64,000 bases of DNA from Clostridiales bacterium oral taxon 876 str. F0540. Its GTDB lineage: Bacteria; Bacillota; Clostridia; Clostridiales; Clostridiaceae. Numbering within the stretch: the stretch's first letter is position 1; every line of letters starts with the position of its first letter. A model generated the notes under the pieces. The model saw only the letters and a list, made by a program, of their open reading frames with translations, was not told the origin of the DNA and did not search any database. Location: contig KE993461.1 in assembly GCA_000466585.1 (NCBI GenBank), positions 46,952 through 110,951 of the forward strand, read 5' to 3'. A program made the position numbers and the translations under genes. Of the stretch, positions 1-7,886 are shown piece by piece.

Positions 1-256
1 GAACAGTTAAATCATACCGTAAACCTATTTCTCTCAGGCCTTGATCTTTAAATTTATATACTTCTTTTAATATTTCATCACCGCCGGCATACTTTGATGA
101 TAAAATATCATATTTACATATTATTGGTGTCTCAATAGGTTCGTATCCATAGTCTTCAAATACCTTTTGCAGTTTTTTAATAATATTATTTCTTACCTTT
201 TGCTCATTTTTAAAAAAATCCCTTGTTCCTTTTAAATTTTTTAATTCCACTGACAT
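1..256 (-). CDS. hisS: Histidine--tRNA ligase, N-terminal part (runs off the window)
   Basis: Only about 85 N-terminal codons are present; the gene continues beyond base 1. The ATG at 256 follows an AAAGGAGAG ribosome site. The peptide has the class II aaRS motif 1 region (LKGTRDFF near residue 8, EPIETPI near residue 45) and the motif 2 entry GLRYDLTV at the cut end. YDLTV, rather than the PEGTA of ordinary bacterial HisRS, places it in the eukaryote/archaea-like lineage seen as a second HisRS (HisS2) in some Firmicutes. It would charge tRNA-His in the cytoplasm. HisZ is a less likely alternative because that paralogue does not keep this motif. Expression appears to be set by the histidine leader attenuator just upstream. 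Confidence 0.85.
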   Translation of the reverse strand, partial: MSVELKNLKGTRDFFKNEQKVRNNIIKKLQKVFEDYGYEPIETPIICKYDILSSKYAGGDEILKEVYKFKDQGLREIGLRYDLTV

Positions 257-292
257 ATAAATCTCTCCTTTTCACCTAAAAAAATTTATTTC

Positions 293-340
293 AAAAAAAT
301 AAAAACTCTACAGATATTTGATAAAATACCTGTAGAGTTT
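293..340 (-). terminator. Attenuator terminator in the hisS leader
   Basis: A 17-bp near-perfect stem (340-324 with 319-303, one G-U pair) with a 4-base loop is followed on the minus strand by a run of T residues (303-294). It lies between the histidine leader peptide and hisS, so transcription into hisS must read through it. Confidence 0.9.
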
Positions 341-353
341 CATATAAACAACA

Positions 354-414
354 CCACAGGCACAAGCACTAACAGCACTTGTACCTGTGAATTAAATTCA
401 AGGCTGCAAGTGCT
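354..414 (-). promoter_or_regulatory. Histidine attenuator: competing RNA segments
   Basis: Four segments upstream of the terminator can pair in mutually exclusive ways. A (414-407, inside the leader ORF) is an 8-bp complement of B (381-374). B in its long form (389-375) makes a 15-bp hairpin with C (369-355). C (363-354) can pair over 10 bp with D (335-326), the 5' arm of the terminator. A ribosome stalled on the His codons (430-419) sits just before A, allowing A:B, then C:D, and hence read-through. A ribosome at the stop codon covers A, allowing B:C and termination. Pairings are read from sequence; the switching is inference. Confidence 0.8.
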
Positions 415-463
415 TCCTGTGATGGTGATGAAGTTTTCCACTTAAAAAATAGTTTGTAAACAT
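398..463 (-). CDS. Histidine leader peptide of the hisS attenuator
   Basis: A 21-codon ORF with ATG at 463 preceded by GAGGTGAG (about 470-477) and stop TGA at 400-398. It encodes a peptide with four consecutive histidines at codons 12-15 (CAT CAC CAT CAC) and a fifth at codon 18. It starts about 19 nt after the predicted transcription start. The His run ends a few bases before RNA segment A of the attenuator. By analogy with the enteric his leader, it should sense charged tRNA-His through ribosome stalling. The product itself probably has no function. Confidence 0.88.
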   Translation of the reverse strand: MFTNYFLSGKLHHHHRKHLQP

Positions 464-488
464 ATACTCACCTCATAGTTTTTGTTAT

Positions 489-517
489 ATTTTAACATCA
501 ATATTTATATAAATCAA
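489..517 (-). promoter_or_regulatory. SigA-type promoter for the his leader / hisS
   Basis: On the minus strand, -35 TTGATT (517-512) and -10 TAAAAT (494-489) are separated by 17 bp. The start of transcription should fall near 482, just upstream of the leader-peptide ribosome site. Confidence 0.7.
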
Positions 518-530
518 CTATTATTGACAT

Positions 531-1184
531 TTATTTATCCGCTTCAATGAACTTTAATTTTCCAATCAAAAACATTGTTTTCATTCCCTTTGAAGTAAAC
601 TTTCCTTCATACTCTGTAACAATATTTTCTTTAAAACCGCTATTGTGAAGATCATAAGTTAGATATTCTATATTGAAGCCGCTTTCCTTAAAGTATTCTA
701 TAGATTCTTCAAACAGTTCAGTATCATCAGTCTTAAACCAAATTTCTCCACCCGGCCTTAAAAACTTTTTATATTCTTCTAAAAATCTTGTATGAGTAAG
801 TCTTCTCTTTTTATGCCTGTCTTTGGGCCAAGGATTACAAAAGTTTATATATATTTTCGATATCTCATCCTCAGCAAATATCCCCTCAATAAGCTGTATA
901 TTTAACGGTACTATTCTTACATTAGAAACCTCCGCCTCCAACACACTTCTTAAGGTAAATATAAGCACCTCATCCTTTAAATCTATAGCAACGAAATTCA
1001 CATTGGGATTCTGCTTCGCTTTTTCACTTATAAATCTTCCTCTTCCGCAACCAAGTTCTAAATGAATTTCATTTTTGTTTTTGAATTCCTCATTCCATCT
1101 GCCGAAGTTATCCTTTGGATTTGTTATAAATATACTATTGCTCTCAAGTTCCGGTCTTGCCCACCATTTTTTCCTAAGTCTCAT
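531..1184 (-). CDS. trmB: tRNA (guanine-N7-)-methyltransferase TrmB
   Basis: 217 aa, the usual length for TrmB. It methylates G46 in the variable loop of tRNAs using S-adenosylmethionine. The SAM-binding motif LELGCGRGRF is near residue 42. The family signature NPWPKDRHKKRRLTH, which contributes the tRNA-binding and catalytic residues, is near residue 116. Start ATG 1184 has a GGAGGAAAA ribosome site. The gene stands alone between the his leader promoter and the M50 protease gene; no obvious terminator follows it before that promoter. Confidence 0.96.
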   Translation of the reverse strand: MRLRKKWWARPELESNSIFITNPKDNFGRWNEEFKNKNEIHLELGCGRGRFISEKAKQNPNVNFVAIDLKDEVLIFTLRSVLEAEVSNVRIVPLNIQLIEGIFAEDEISKIYINFCNPWPKDRHKKRRLTHTRFLEEYKKFLRPGGEIWFKTDDTELFEESIEYFKESGFNIEYLTYDLHNSGFKENIVTEYEGKFTSKGMKTMFLIGKLKFIEADK

Positions 1185-1281
1185 TTTTTCCTCCGTTTTG
1201 CATAGTTTGAATTAGTAAATAGCTATTGCTTAGTCGTTTATTACATTATTGATTATATATAATTTTATTAACTAAATCTAT

Positions 1282-1318
1282 AAAAACAAAAAGAAATGCA
1301 GATATACACCGCATTTCT
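1282..1318 (-). terminator. Rho-independent terminator of the M50 protease gene
   Basis: AGAAATGC (1292-1299) pairs with GCATTTCT (1311-1318). On the minus strand the stem is followed by TTTTTGTTTTTA. Confidence 0.85.
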
Positions 1319-1330
1319 GAAATATTATCT

Positions 1331-1984
1331 TTAAATCTTTCCTACTATATTAAAGATAAAATTAAGTATATAACTTGCCGGCACTCCTATTACATAATGC
1401 GCCAACGGGCTGGCTAAAAATAAAACCATAATGATAAGTTGATATCTGTATATTGCATCTGCAATATTATAAAAGAACTTTGGAAATAAATCTCTTAAAA
1501 TATGAAATCCGTCAAAGCCAGGTATAGGTATTAAATTTAAAACAAATAAAGTACAGTTTATACTTGCAGAAAGTAAAAATATCCGACTTATAATCCATCT
1601 TAAATTTTCATTCATGCCTATTGTTCCAGTAAATTTAATAAAAATTACTAAAAGTACTGCTGAAATAAAAGCTAATATAAGATTAGCTACAGGACCTGCT
1701 AAAGAAACCTTTAAGTCGTCCTTGTAATATTTTTTATATGCGCTTGGATTTGTCTGTACTGGCTTAGCCCATCCAAAACCAATAATAAGTATCATCAAGA
1801 ATCCTATTGGATCAATATGAACCAACGGATTTAATGACAGTCTACCTTGAAATCTGGGTGTTTTATCTCCAAGTTTATCTGCCACATAAGCATGAGCATA
1901 TTCATGAAATGTAAAGCCTGCCAGTATGCCAGGTAAAATAAGCAGTATTTGTAATATTTTATCTTGTAATGCTGTATAGGTCAA
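1331..1984 (-). CDS. Site-2 protease family (M50) membrane metalloprotease
   Basis: An integral-membrane zinc protease of the site-2-protease/Rip class, expected to cleave substrates within or beside the membrane. HEYAH near residue 26 is the HExxH zinc motif inside the first helix, and the distal aspartate is in PGFDG near residue 160. There are five to six hydrophobic segments and no PDZ domain. I chose TTG at 1984 because AAAGGAGG lies 7 nt upstream; the longer GTG start at 2011 has no ribosome site and falls inside a repeat element. The substrate is unknown. Confidence 0.9.
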   Translation of the reverse strand: MTYTALQDKILQILLILPGILAGFTFHEYAHAYVADKLGDKTPRFQGRLSLNPLVHIDPIGFLMILIIGFGWAKPVQTNPSAYKKYYKDDLKVSLAGPVANLILAFISAVLLVIFIKFTGTIGMNENLRWIISRIFLLSASINCTLFVLNLIPIPGFDGFHILRDLFPKFFYNIADAIYRYQLIIMVLFLASPLAHYVIGVPASYILNFIFNIVGKI

Positions 1985-1990
1985 GATTAT

Positions 1991-2162
1991 TCCTCCTTTT
2001 ACTCGAAACACTGGGTAGTCTAAGATGCTCGTTCCACTTCACAGACTACCCGTTGAAGTCCATTTAGGACTTCAACCTCCTTTTAGTCGGAAGCACTTAG
2101 CAATTAAAGATTACTCGCTCCGCTCGCTAATGCTCGTATAAATCCATTAGGACTTCAACATC
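1991..2162. repeat. Two tandem copies of a ribosome-site-carrying hairpin repeat
   Basis: Read on the minus strand, two diverged units (about 2162-2077 and 2076-1991) share a GGAGCGAG-like loop and a tail resembling AGTGTTTCGAGTAAAAGGAGG. The proximal unit has a 9-bp stem (GGGTAGTCT 2013-2021 with AGACTACCC 2043-2051). A perfect 10-bp hairpin with loop ATTTA (2052-2076) lies at the junction. The tail supplies the Shine-Dalgarno sequence of the M50 protease gene. A third copy precedes tsaD (34880-34934). Confidence 0.7.
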
Positions 2163-2215
2163 AAATTAGTAATAAGTATATTTTATAGTTTTTTGATTAA
2201 ATTGTATAGTGAAAA

Positions 2216-2247
2216 TGTAAAATAAGAGCAAGGCATATGCCTTACTC
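2216..2247 (-). terminator. Terminator of the 2242-4366 operon
   Basis: GAG-AAGGCATATGCCTT-CTC palindrome (2226-2247) overlapping the stop codon, followed on the minus strand by TCTTATTTTACATTTT. Confidence 0.7.
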
Positions 2248-3318
2248 CTTAGAATCAAAGCTTACTTTATAAAGTTTTCCATCAATAAGCGATATCGCAC
2301 CATTTTCATACATTTCAATAAGTTTTCCTTTATATGTTACTTCTTTATTACTCATAATATTTGTGATGGAACCTTTTAAATTATCATTTACATAAATATC
2401 CCCGCTGGTCGATACAAATATATCTTTCTTATCTGCAGCGTTCTTTAATTCTATGCTTCTCCATGTATCCATACTGTCTTTAACCAGACCATAGTAAATC
2501 TTTTTCACCTTATTATTTTCAACAGCACCTATATAAAGCTTATCTTCATCATCTGTTCCTATTAAGCAAGTATTGGTAACTCCTTTTATAACTATTGGTT
2601 TATTTACACCTGTAGCATATACTTTATGATAGGTTAAATCTTCATATGCCAGCCTTGCTTGATGAGAAAATGTGTTTATGCTACCTACTGAATTACTGTT
2701 TACTTTCAAACTGCTTATTTGAGCCATTCTATTCATTTCATAAAAGCTACTTCTGCTATTTTTTACATTCTTATTAGATATTTTGATATATATAACTCCC
2801 GTTAAACGTGACATTTCTATATCATCCACATCCGATTGCTTATCAGGAAGATTTATAAAAGTTGCATTACCTTTGTTGTCATTAGCAATATCCTTTTTCT
2901 TGTCTTTTTCTGCATCGTAATTTGAAAAAACTATGGAAGACTGTTTAGATGTTGATTTTTTCTCAGCTATAAGCATATTATTAACATCAGGAAGCCACAT
3001 ATAGTAGGAGAATTTTTTCCCTTCATCAAATTCTACTTTTTTCTTATCTCCAGTTATTGTATTTACAACATGTAGTGTCCCATCTTCGTAGTATGCAACA
3101 TATTTGCCATCAGAGGAAATATTTATATTTTTTGCAGTTTCCGGTATACTTATATCTATTTCTTTTTTTGCAACTGCTGGCTTAGCCGGTTCTTCCACTT
3201 TCTTTATATCAACATTTGATTCGGTAACAAAATAGAATCTATCTAAATAAAAAAGAACACCAGCTTGTAAAAAGATAGATAATATAATCCATACCCCAAC
3301 CTTTTTAAATTTCTTCAT
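2242..3318 (-). CDS. Membrane-anchored protein with propeller-like extracellular domain
   Basis: 358 aa. Residues 9-29 form a single transmembrane anchor (VGVWIILSIFLQAGVLFYLD), followed by a Pro/Lys-rich linker and a mostly beta extracellular part. Phrases such as ISSDGKYVAYYEDGTLHVVN and YYMWLPDVNNMLIA look like TolB/DPP-IV-type beta-propeller blades. I do not recognise a named family. It follows the phosphodiester-glycosidase gene by 13 nt with its own AGGGGAG site, so the two are probably co-transcribed and may act together at the cell surface. A shorter protein of similar plan is at 22831-23643. Confidence 0.8.
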   Translation of the reverse strand: MKKFKKVGVWIILSIFLQAGVLFYLDRFYFVTESNVDIKKVEEPAKPAVAKKEIDISIPETAKNINISSDGKYVAYYEDGTLHVVNTITGDKKKVEFDEGKKFSYYMWLPDVNNMLIAEKKSTSKQSSIVFSNYDAEKDKKKDIANDNKGNATFINLPDKQSDVDDIEMSRLTGVIYIKISNKNVKNSRSSFYEMNRMAQISSLKVNSNSVGSINTFSHQARLAYEDLTYHKVYATGVNKPIVIKGVTNTCLIGTDDEDKLYIGAVENNKVKKIYYGLVKDSMDTWRSIELKNAADKKDIFVSTSGDIYVNDNLKGSITNIMSNKEVTYKGKLIEMYENGAISLIDGKLYKVSFDSKE

Positions 3319-3331
3319 TTTTCACTCCCCT

Positions 3332-4366
3332 TTACTTCTCCACATAAACCGATGTGGCTACAGTTCTTTCGCCAAGCGGATCACTAGGCTCATTAATTAC
3401 TTCGCCTTCATAGTACATTGTAGAAGAAGAACCTCCATCTAGGTTAACAGCATTCCATGCCCCTGCTTTATATAAAATTTGTTGTACATCCTGAAGGCTT
3501 GCACCCAATTTAACACCCTGTCTTCCATCTATGACGAGCATTAAAATTGTACCATCCTGCTTTTGGCCTATAGCAGTTCTTGGATTCGGCCCCGGATCTA
3601 ACCCCTTTTGAAGCTTTCCGTTAATAATTAAAGGAGGACCGAAGCTTATTGCCTCTTTTACACCATCATTTTTTAAATCAGCAAGACTTTTTTCTCCGAC
3701 AATTAATAATCCATTCTTTGTTAATGCCATTACGCTGCCTTTAGTATTCTCATTTTGATCCTTATATAGTACTTGACCATTTGAAATAACAAGTCCTGTA
3801 GGATAGCCCCCGGTTCCAGCCCACAAAGTACCATCTGAAGATTTATCTGTAAATCCTCCACCGTTAATTGCCGCAACCGCATCATGTTCCTTTGCCATTT
3901 GGCTTGTTCTTTCTCCTTCTTTTCCAAGCTTTTTAGTCATAGCAACTCTCACTCTGGAAGGATCTTTAATCTCAAGCATATATCCATCGAACTTTTTTCC
4001 TGGAATATCATATCTAACTATAGAACTATCGTGTTGTTTAGATATTTTAATATCGCTTACATGCTGTTCTTCTGAACTAACATTTATCCAGCTGCCTGCA
4101 TTAGATGTATCTCTGCCCAGAATTTGATCTATCTTTTTATTCGATAAAAAAGCTGTAACAAAATACTGATGCGTTCTTGTCTGCATTATAGCTGCAACCA
4201 TAGATCTTTTTACATTTTGAAATGGTCCGTAGTATAGAAAAAATGGTCCAGTAATTCCAGTAAATATAACTTCAAAAGCTATAAAGATTATAAATAATCT
4301 CCATGAAAACTTCTTCTTTCTATTTTTTTTAGTATTATTACTAACACTATCTTTATTTTGTGCCAT
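3332..4366 (-). CDS. Phosphodiester glycosidase family (NAGPA domain) membrane-anchored protein
   Basis: 344 aa. A basic N-terminus and one transmembrane helix (about residues 24-46) are followed by an extracytoplasmic NAGPA domain. Characteristic segments are AAINGGGFTD (about 166), TGLVISNGQVL, NPRTAIGQKQDGTILMLVIDGR (about 262-283) and AVNLDGGSSSTMYY (about 302). The family includes the mannose-6-phosphate uncovering enzyme and bacterial proteins linked to cell-surface glycopolymers; the substrate here is unknown. First gene of a two-gene unit with 2242-3318. A paralogue sharing the HQYxxxAFLS juxtamembrane motif is at 26873-27871. Confidence 0.9.
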   Translation of the reverse strand: MAQNKDSVSNNTKKNRKKKFSWRLFIIFIAFEVIFTGITGPFFLYYGPFQNVKRSMVAAIMQTRTHQYFVTAFLSNKKIDQILGRDTSNAGSWINVSSEEQHVSDIKISKQHDSSIVRYDIPGKKFDGYMLEIKDPSRVRVAMTKKLGKEGERTSQMAKEHDAVAAINGGGFTDKSSDGTLWAGTGGYPTGLVISNGQVLYKDQNENTKGSVMALTKNGLLIVGEKSLADLKNDGVKEAISFGPPLIINGKLQKGLDPGPNPRTAIGQKQDGTILMLVIDGRQGVKLGASLQDVQQILYKAGAWNAVNLDGGSSSTMYYEGEVINEPSDPLGERTVATSVYVEK

Positions 4367-4525
4367 TGTTCACCATCCCCTAGTATAATTTAAATTCAAT
4401 GTTATAGACTCTTTTCTTTTATGTTCTTTTATGTTAATTAAAATACAAACACTATTCTACTATATAAACACTACATTTTAAATAGTGTTTATAAGTATTT
4501 ATTGTTAAAACTATACTTTTTACGA

Positions 4526-4561
4526 AATAATAAAGACATGCTTTAGCATGTCTTTATTATT
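4526..4561 (-). terminator. Terminator of the PhoH-family gene
   Basis: Long perfect stem AATAATAAAGACATGC / GCATGTCTTTATTATT with a TTTA loop, overlapping the stop codon. TTATTATTT lies at the 3' side of the minus-strand transcript. Confidence 0.85.
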
Positions 4562-5936
4562 ATAACCTTCTTGATGACTCATATGCAAGAGGTGATCTTT
4601 CGCATTCATCATATTTAAGGGTTACCTGACAGCAAAGCTCACTTCCTTTCATTTTTTCTGCAGCGTAACACAATCCATTTGATCTTGAATCTAAATAGGC
4701 ATGGTCAATTTGATCGGGATCTCCAATTAATATAAGTTTTGTTCCTTCACCTACTCTTGTTATAATTGCTTTAATCTGCTTTGGAGAAAGATTTTGCGCT
4801 TCATCTATTATAACCCAGTTTTTAACTATGGATCGCCCTCTTAAATAAGCAACCGCCTCCGTTGTAATAATTTTTCTATCGAATAACTCTCTTACTTTAT
4901 CATCAAGTTCTTTTTCATTTTTATATCTTTCTTTCTCATCAGAATCTACAAGTATTTGAAGATTATCAAATATCGGTCTCATAAATGGTGATATTTTTTC
5001 CTGTTCTGTCCCAGGCAAAAAACCTATTTCCTCATCCATTGTTACATTAGGTCTGCACACTAATATTCTTCTATATTGGCCTGTATTATCTTCCATTACC
5101 TTTTGAAGCCCTACTGCTAAAGAAAAAAGCGTCTTAGCAGTGCCAGCCGGACCCTTGACAATAACAAGAGGAACTTTATCTGCATCCATATAGAGAGCCT
5201 CAAGCATAAATTTTTGCCCTACATTTCTTGGTGATATACCCAATGGACTGTTATCTTTAAAAAGAAGCGGCACTACTTCTTTTCCATCGTATCTGGCTAA
5301 AGCAGTCTTTCTTTGATTTTCCACAGAGTGTATAATTAAAAACTGATTAACAAAAAGTTCAGGTACAGAATATTCTCCAGTTTCAGAGCAGTAACACATC
5401 AATTCTTCCGGAAGTAAAATTCTTTTTTGATAAAATTTATCAAGATTATCTGAAGAAGTAAATACTTCAATTCTTCCTGTATATTGGCTTTCATATTCAG
5501 GCATCATCTTTTCATAAAAATCTTCTGCATCGATATCAACCGTATCTGCCTTTATTCTTTCAAAAATATCCTTAGTGATAAGGCAAACATCCTCCCCCTG
5601 CTCCTGCAGGCCTTTGCATACTTGAATTATTCTGTTATCCGGCTTATTTTTGTTCCAAACCGGAGGTATTTCGGCACTCAGGTGGTTCATTTCTACTCTG
5701 AGCTTGCCCCCGCCTGGAAGCTCAATTCCTTTATTTAATTTTCCCTGCTTTCGCAATCCATCTATTATTCTAGCCGAATGTCTGGCATTTGCCCCTAAAT
5801 CGCTCTTATCTTTTTTATAGGCATCTAATTCCTCTAACACTACCTCAGGTATGACAACATCATTCTCACCAAAGGAAAAAATAGCATTAGGTGAGTACAG
5901 GATAACATTGGTATCTAAAACATAAGTTCTTTTCAA
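4560..5936 (-). CDS. PIN domain-PhoH family ATPase (YlaK-like)
   Basis: 458 aa, the usual size of the PIN-PhoH fusion. Residues 1-130 are a PIN nuclease domain (YVLDTNVILY at 4-13, further acidic residues ELDAYKK and DNRIIQV). Residues about 230-450 are a PhoH/RecA-like ATPase with Walker A GPAGTAKT near 263 and Walker B WVIIDEAQN near 372. Family members couple RNA unwinding to RNA cleavage. Start is TTG at 5936 behind AAAGGGGAT; the first downstream ATG would delete most of the PIN domain. Monocistronic. Confidence 0.93.
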   Translation of the reverse strand: MKRTYVLDTNVILYSPNAIFSFGENDVVIPEVVLEELDAYKKDKSDLGANARHSARIIDGLRKQGKLNKGIELPGGGKLRVEMNHLSAEIPPVWNKNKPDNRIIQVCKGLQEQGEDVCLITKDIFERIKADTVDIDAEDFYEKMMPEYESQYTGRIEVFTSSDNLDKFYQKRILLPEELMCYCSETGEYSVPELFVNQFLIIHSVENQRKTALARYDGKEVVPLLFKDNSPLGISPRNVGQKFMLEALYMDADKVPLVIVKGPAGTAKTLFSLAVGLQKVMEDNTGQYRRILVCRPNVTMDEEIGFLPGTEQEKISPFMRPIFDNLQILVDSDEKERYKNEKELDDKVRELFDRKIITTEAVAYLRGRSIVKNWVIIDEAQNLSPKQIKAIITRVGEGTKLILIGDPDQIDHAYLDSRSNGLCYAAEKMKGSELCCQVTLKYDECERSPLAYESSRRL

Positions 5937-6100
5937 TATATAATCCCCTTTCTTTAAGCTTTATAGAAATGCATATTTTTATTTAGGCGTAGTATTGAGA
6001 AAAATCTTTATTACTACTATAATATGATTATGTAAATAAAATGAGTAAAATTATTGTTAAAACAAACAATTTAATATATTAATAATTTAAAACCTTTTCT

Positions 6101-6129
6101 TTGACAATAAATAATTTTTATTATATAAT
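6101..6129 (+). promoter_or_regulatory. perR promoter, SigA type
   Basis: Consensus -35 TTGACA (6101-6106), 17-bp spacer, consensus -10 TATAAT (6124-6129). Confidence 0.88.
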
Positions 6130-6147
6130 ATAATTAATTATATAATA
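6121..6147 (+). promoter_or_regulatory. Probable PerR/Fur-type operator over the perR -10
   Basis: ATTATATAAT is present twice, separated by 7 bp, giving an AT-only near-palindrome across the -10 and start region. It resembles the TTATAATNATTATAA Per box. Autorepression is inferred from position and the PerR ligand set. Confidence 0.5.
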
Positions 6148-6159
6148 AGGATGGTGCAT

Positions 6160-6585
6160 ATGAATAACTTATCTGAAGTATTTAAAGAGAAAAAGCTTAA
6201 GTTGACTCCTCAGCGTATTGCAGTATATAAATATTTAAAATCAACAAAAGAACATCCATCTGCTGAAGTTATTTATAAAGCTCTTCAGCCTGAGTATCCT
6301 ACAATGAGTCTTGCCACAGTTTATAAAGCATTAAAAACTCTTGTAGAAGTTGGCTTAGTACAAGAAATTAATGTTGGCGAAGGCAATTTTAGATATGACG
6401 GAATGGTTTGTCCACATTCTCATATTCAGTGTTTAAGCTGTGGAAGAGTTGATGATATTGAAGGCTTCTGCTTCAATGACTTAAATGAAACTGTTAAAGG
6501 ACAAACTGATTATGAAGTAATGACTAGTCAGGTTTATTTTTATGGTTTGTGTAAAGACTGCAAAAACAATAAAAAAGATGAATAA
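6160..6585 (+). CDS. perR: Peroxide-responsive repressor PerR (Fur family)
   Basis: 141 aa from ATG 6160, which has an AAGGATGG site at proper distance; ATG 6151 abuts it. Winged helix in the first 75 residues. With a constant offset of 5, H32, D80, H86, H88 and D99 match the regulatory-site ligands H37, D85, H91, H93 and D104 of B. subtilis PerR, and C91, C94, C131 and C134 match the structural zinc site. The aspartate at the last ligand favours PerR over Fur. It should bind Fe/Mn and derepress oxidative-stress genes after iron-catalysed histidine oxidation. Single gene with a shared terminator downstream. Confidence 0.93.
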   Translation: MNNLSEVFKEKKLKLTPQRIAVYKYLKSTKEHPSAEVIYKALQPEYPTMSLATVYKALKTLVEVGLVQEINVGEGNFRYDGMVCPHSHIQCLSCGRVDDIEGFCFNDLNETVKGQTDYEVMTSQVYFYGLCKDCKNNKKDE

Positions 6586-6590
6586 ATTTT

Positions 6591-6636
6591 AAGGATATGT
6601 CAGATTTTTTTAAATCCAACATATCCTTTTTTTATT
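6591..6636. terminator. Bidirectional terminator between perR and the SBP gene
   Basis: AAGGATATGT (6591-6600) pairs with ACATATCCTT (6619-6628); T run to 6636 on the plus strand and TTAAAATTT on the minus strand. Confidence 0.85.
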
Positions 6637-7867
6637 TGTAAACCTCATTCACAATATCCTGCCATTCACTTCCGGTGTATTTTCCTGATAATATATTATC
6701 AACTTTTGAAGATATAGGTCCTTTGAATTTTTTTGGAAGACTATAAATATATACTATATTATTATCGCTTGAACTTAATAAATGTTTCTCAATACTTGCA
6801 CCAATCCCCGATAATTTTTCATTGCTTTTTTTACTGCCGGTAATAAAACCTTTTTTAACCAGCTTTTCTTGTGTTTTTTCATCAAGAATGAATTTGACTA
6901 GCTTTCCAGCCTCTTCTGAATTTTTCCCGTTGCTTGGTATGGAAATTATACTATTTATTATAACAGGAACCGTTCCCTTTTGATTGTTAAGTACTGAATA
7001 ATCTTCCACTACTCCAATCTTTCCTTCTTTTAACTGACTATAATAATAAGATGTGCTGATAACCAAAGGAATGCTCCCGTTGGTTAAAGAAGTAAATGTA
7101 CTCTCATTTCCAAGTTCAAATAAATTTTTATTTATTGATAAATATTTGGCTGCTAAATTAAGTCCATCGAAGATTCCCTGCATTTCCTTTTTATTTTTGT
7201 ATTCTTCTTTATTATCATATATGTTATCCAGATCTGATACTTTAATTATATTACTTGCCGCTACTGAAGATAATGCAGTATTGATATCTAAATCCTCTCC
7301 GATTACTATAGGAATTTTTATATTGCTTGCCGTAAATTTTTTAATTACAGCTTCCATATCCTTAATGCTTGTGGGCTGGATTACACCTAGTTTGCTCAAT
7401 GCATCCGTATTATAAAAAATCTCCATTGTATAAGGAAGCAAACCTATTCCATAATACTTTTCTCGAATTCTTCCATAGCTTGAAACAACATTATAGAACT
7501 TATCTCCTATTTTATTTTTTTCGTAATACTGACCCATATCACTGATAAGTCCTTTTCTAGCCAATTCCATCATGGTATTCCTATTAGTAATTACTACGTC
7601 GGCTTCTGTACCTTTGCTTATGTCCTGTTCAATATTTCCATCAGTCCCTAATACATCATTAACTTTAATTTTTGATTTTGGATTTTCCTTTTTATACTCC
7701 TCTGTTAAAAACTTAATTATATTTAGAGAATTCTTATCTTTCACATCCACGTATACATTTAAAGCCTTATCCTTGCTCTCTCCAGCACTATTTTTCTTTT
7801 GGCAGCCATATGAGGTTATACAAAGAAAAATAATCAGTATAAGCGAGATTATTCTATTCGTTCTCAA
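6632..7867 (-). CDS. Extracellular solute-binding lipoprotein (ABC family 1 type), orphan
   Basis: About 411 aa. The signal peptide ends in lipobox SYGC, so the mature protein is a membrane-anchored lipoprotein. The two-lobed family-1 pattern is visible: LNVYVDVKDKNSLNIIKFL, ADVVITNRNTMMELARKGLI, GIGLLPYTMEIFYNTDAL and late ISIPSNGKNSEEAGKLVKFIL. These proteins hand sugars or similar solutes to ABC permeases, but none is encoded nearby. I prefer TTG 7867, 9 nt after AGGTG, to GTG 7879, whose spacing is poor. Ligand unknown. Confidence 0.85.
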   Translation of the reverse strand: MRTNRIISLILIIFLCITSYGCQKKNSAGESKDKALNVYVDVKDKNSLNIIKFLTEEYKKENPKSKIKVNDVLGTDGNIEQDISKGTEADVVITNRNTMMELARKGLISDMGQYYEKNKIGDKFYNVVSSYGRIREKYYGIGLLPYTMEIFYNTDALSKLGVIQPTSIKDMEAVIKKFTASNIKIPIVIGEDLDINTALSSVAASNIIKVSDLDNIYDNKEEYKNKKEMQGIFDGLNLAAKYLSINKNLFELGNESTFTSLTNGSIPLVISTSYYYSQLKEGKIGVVEDYSVLNNQKGTVPVIINSIISIPSNGKNSEEAGKLVKFILDEKTQEKLVKKGFITGSKKSNEKLSGIGASIEKHLLSSSDNNIVYIYSLPKKFKGPISSKVDNILSGKYTGSEWQDIVNEVYK

Positions 7868-7886
7868 CTTACAATTCACCTGCCTC

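Noticed and set aside
257..480. T-box leader for hisS
   Set aside because: No AGGGTGG-type antiterminator or specifier loop; leader peptide and competing stems explain the region better.
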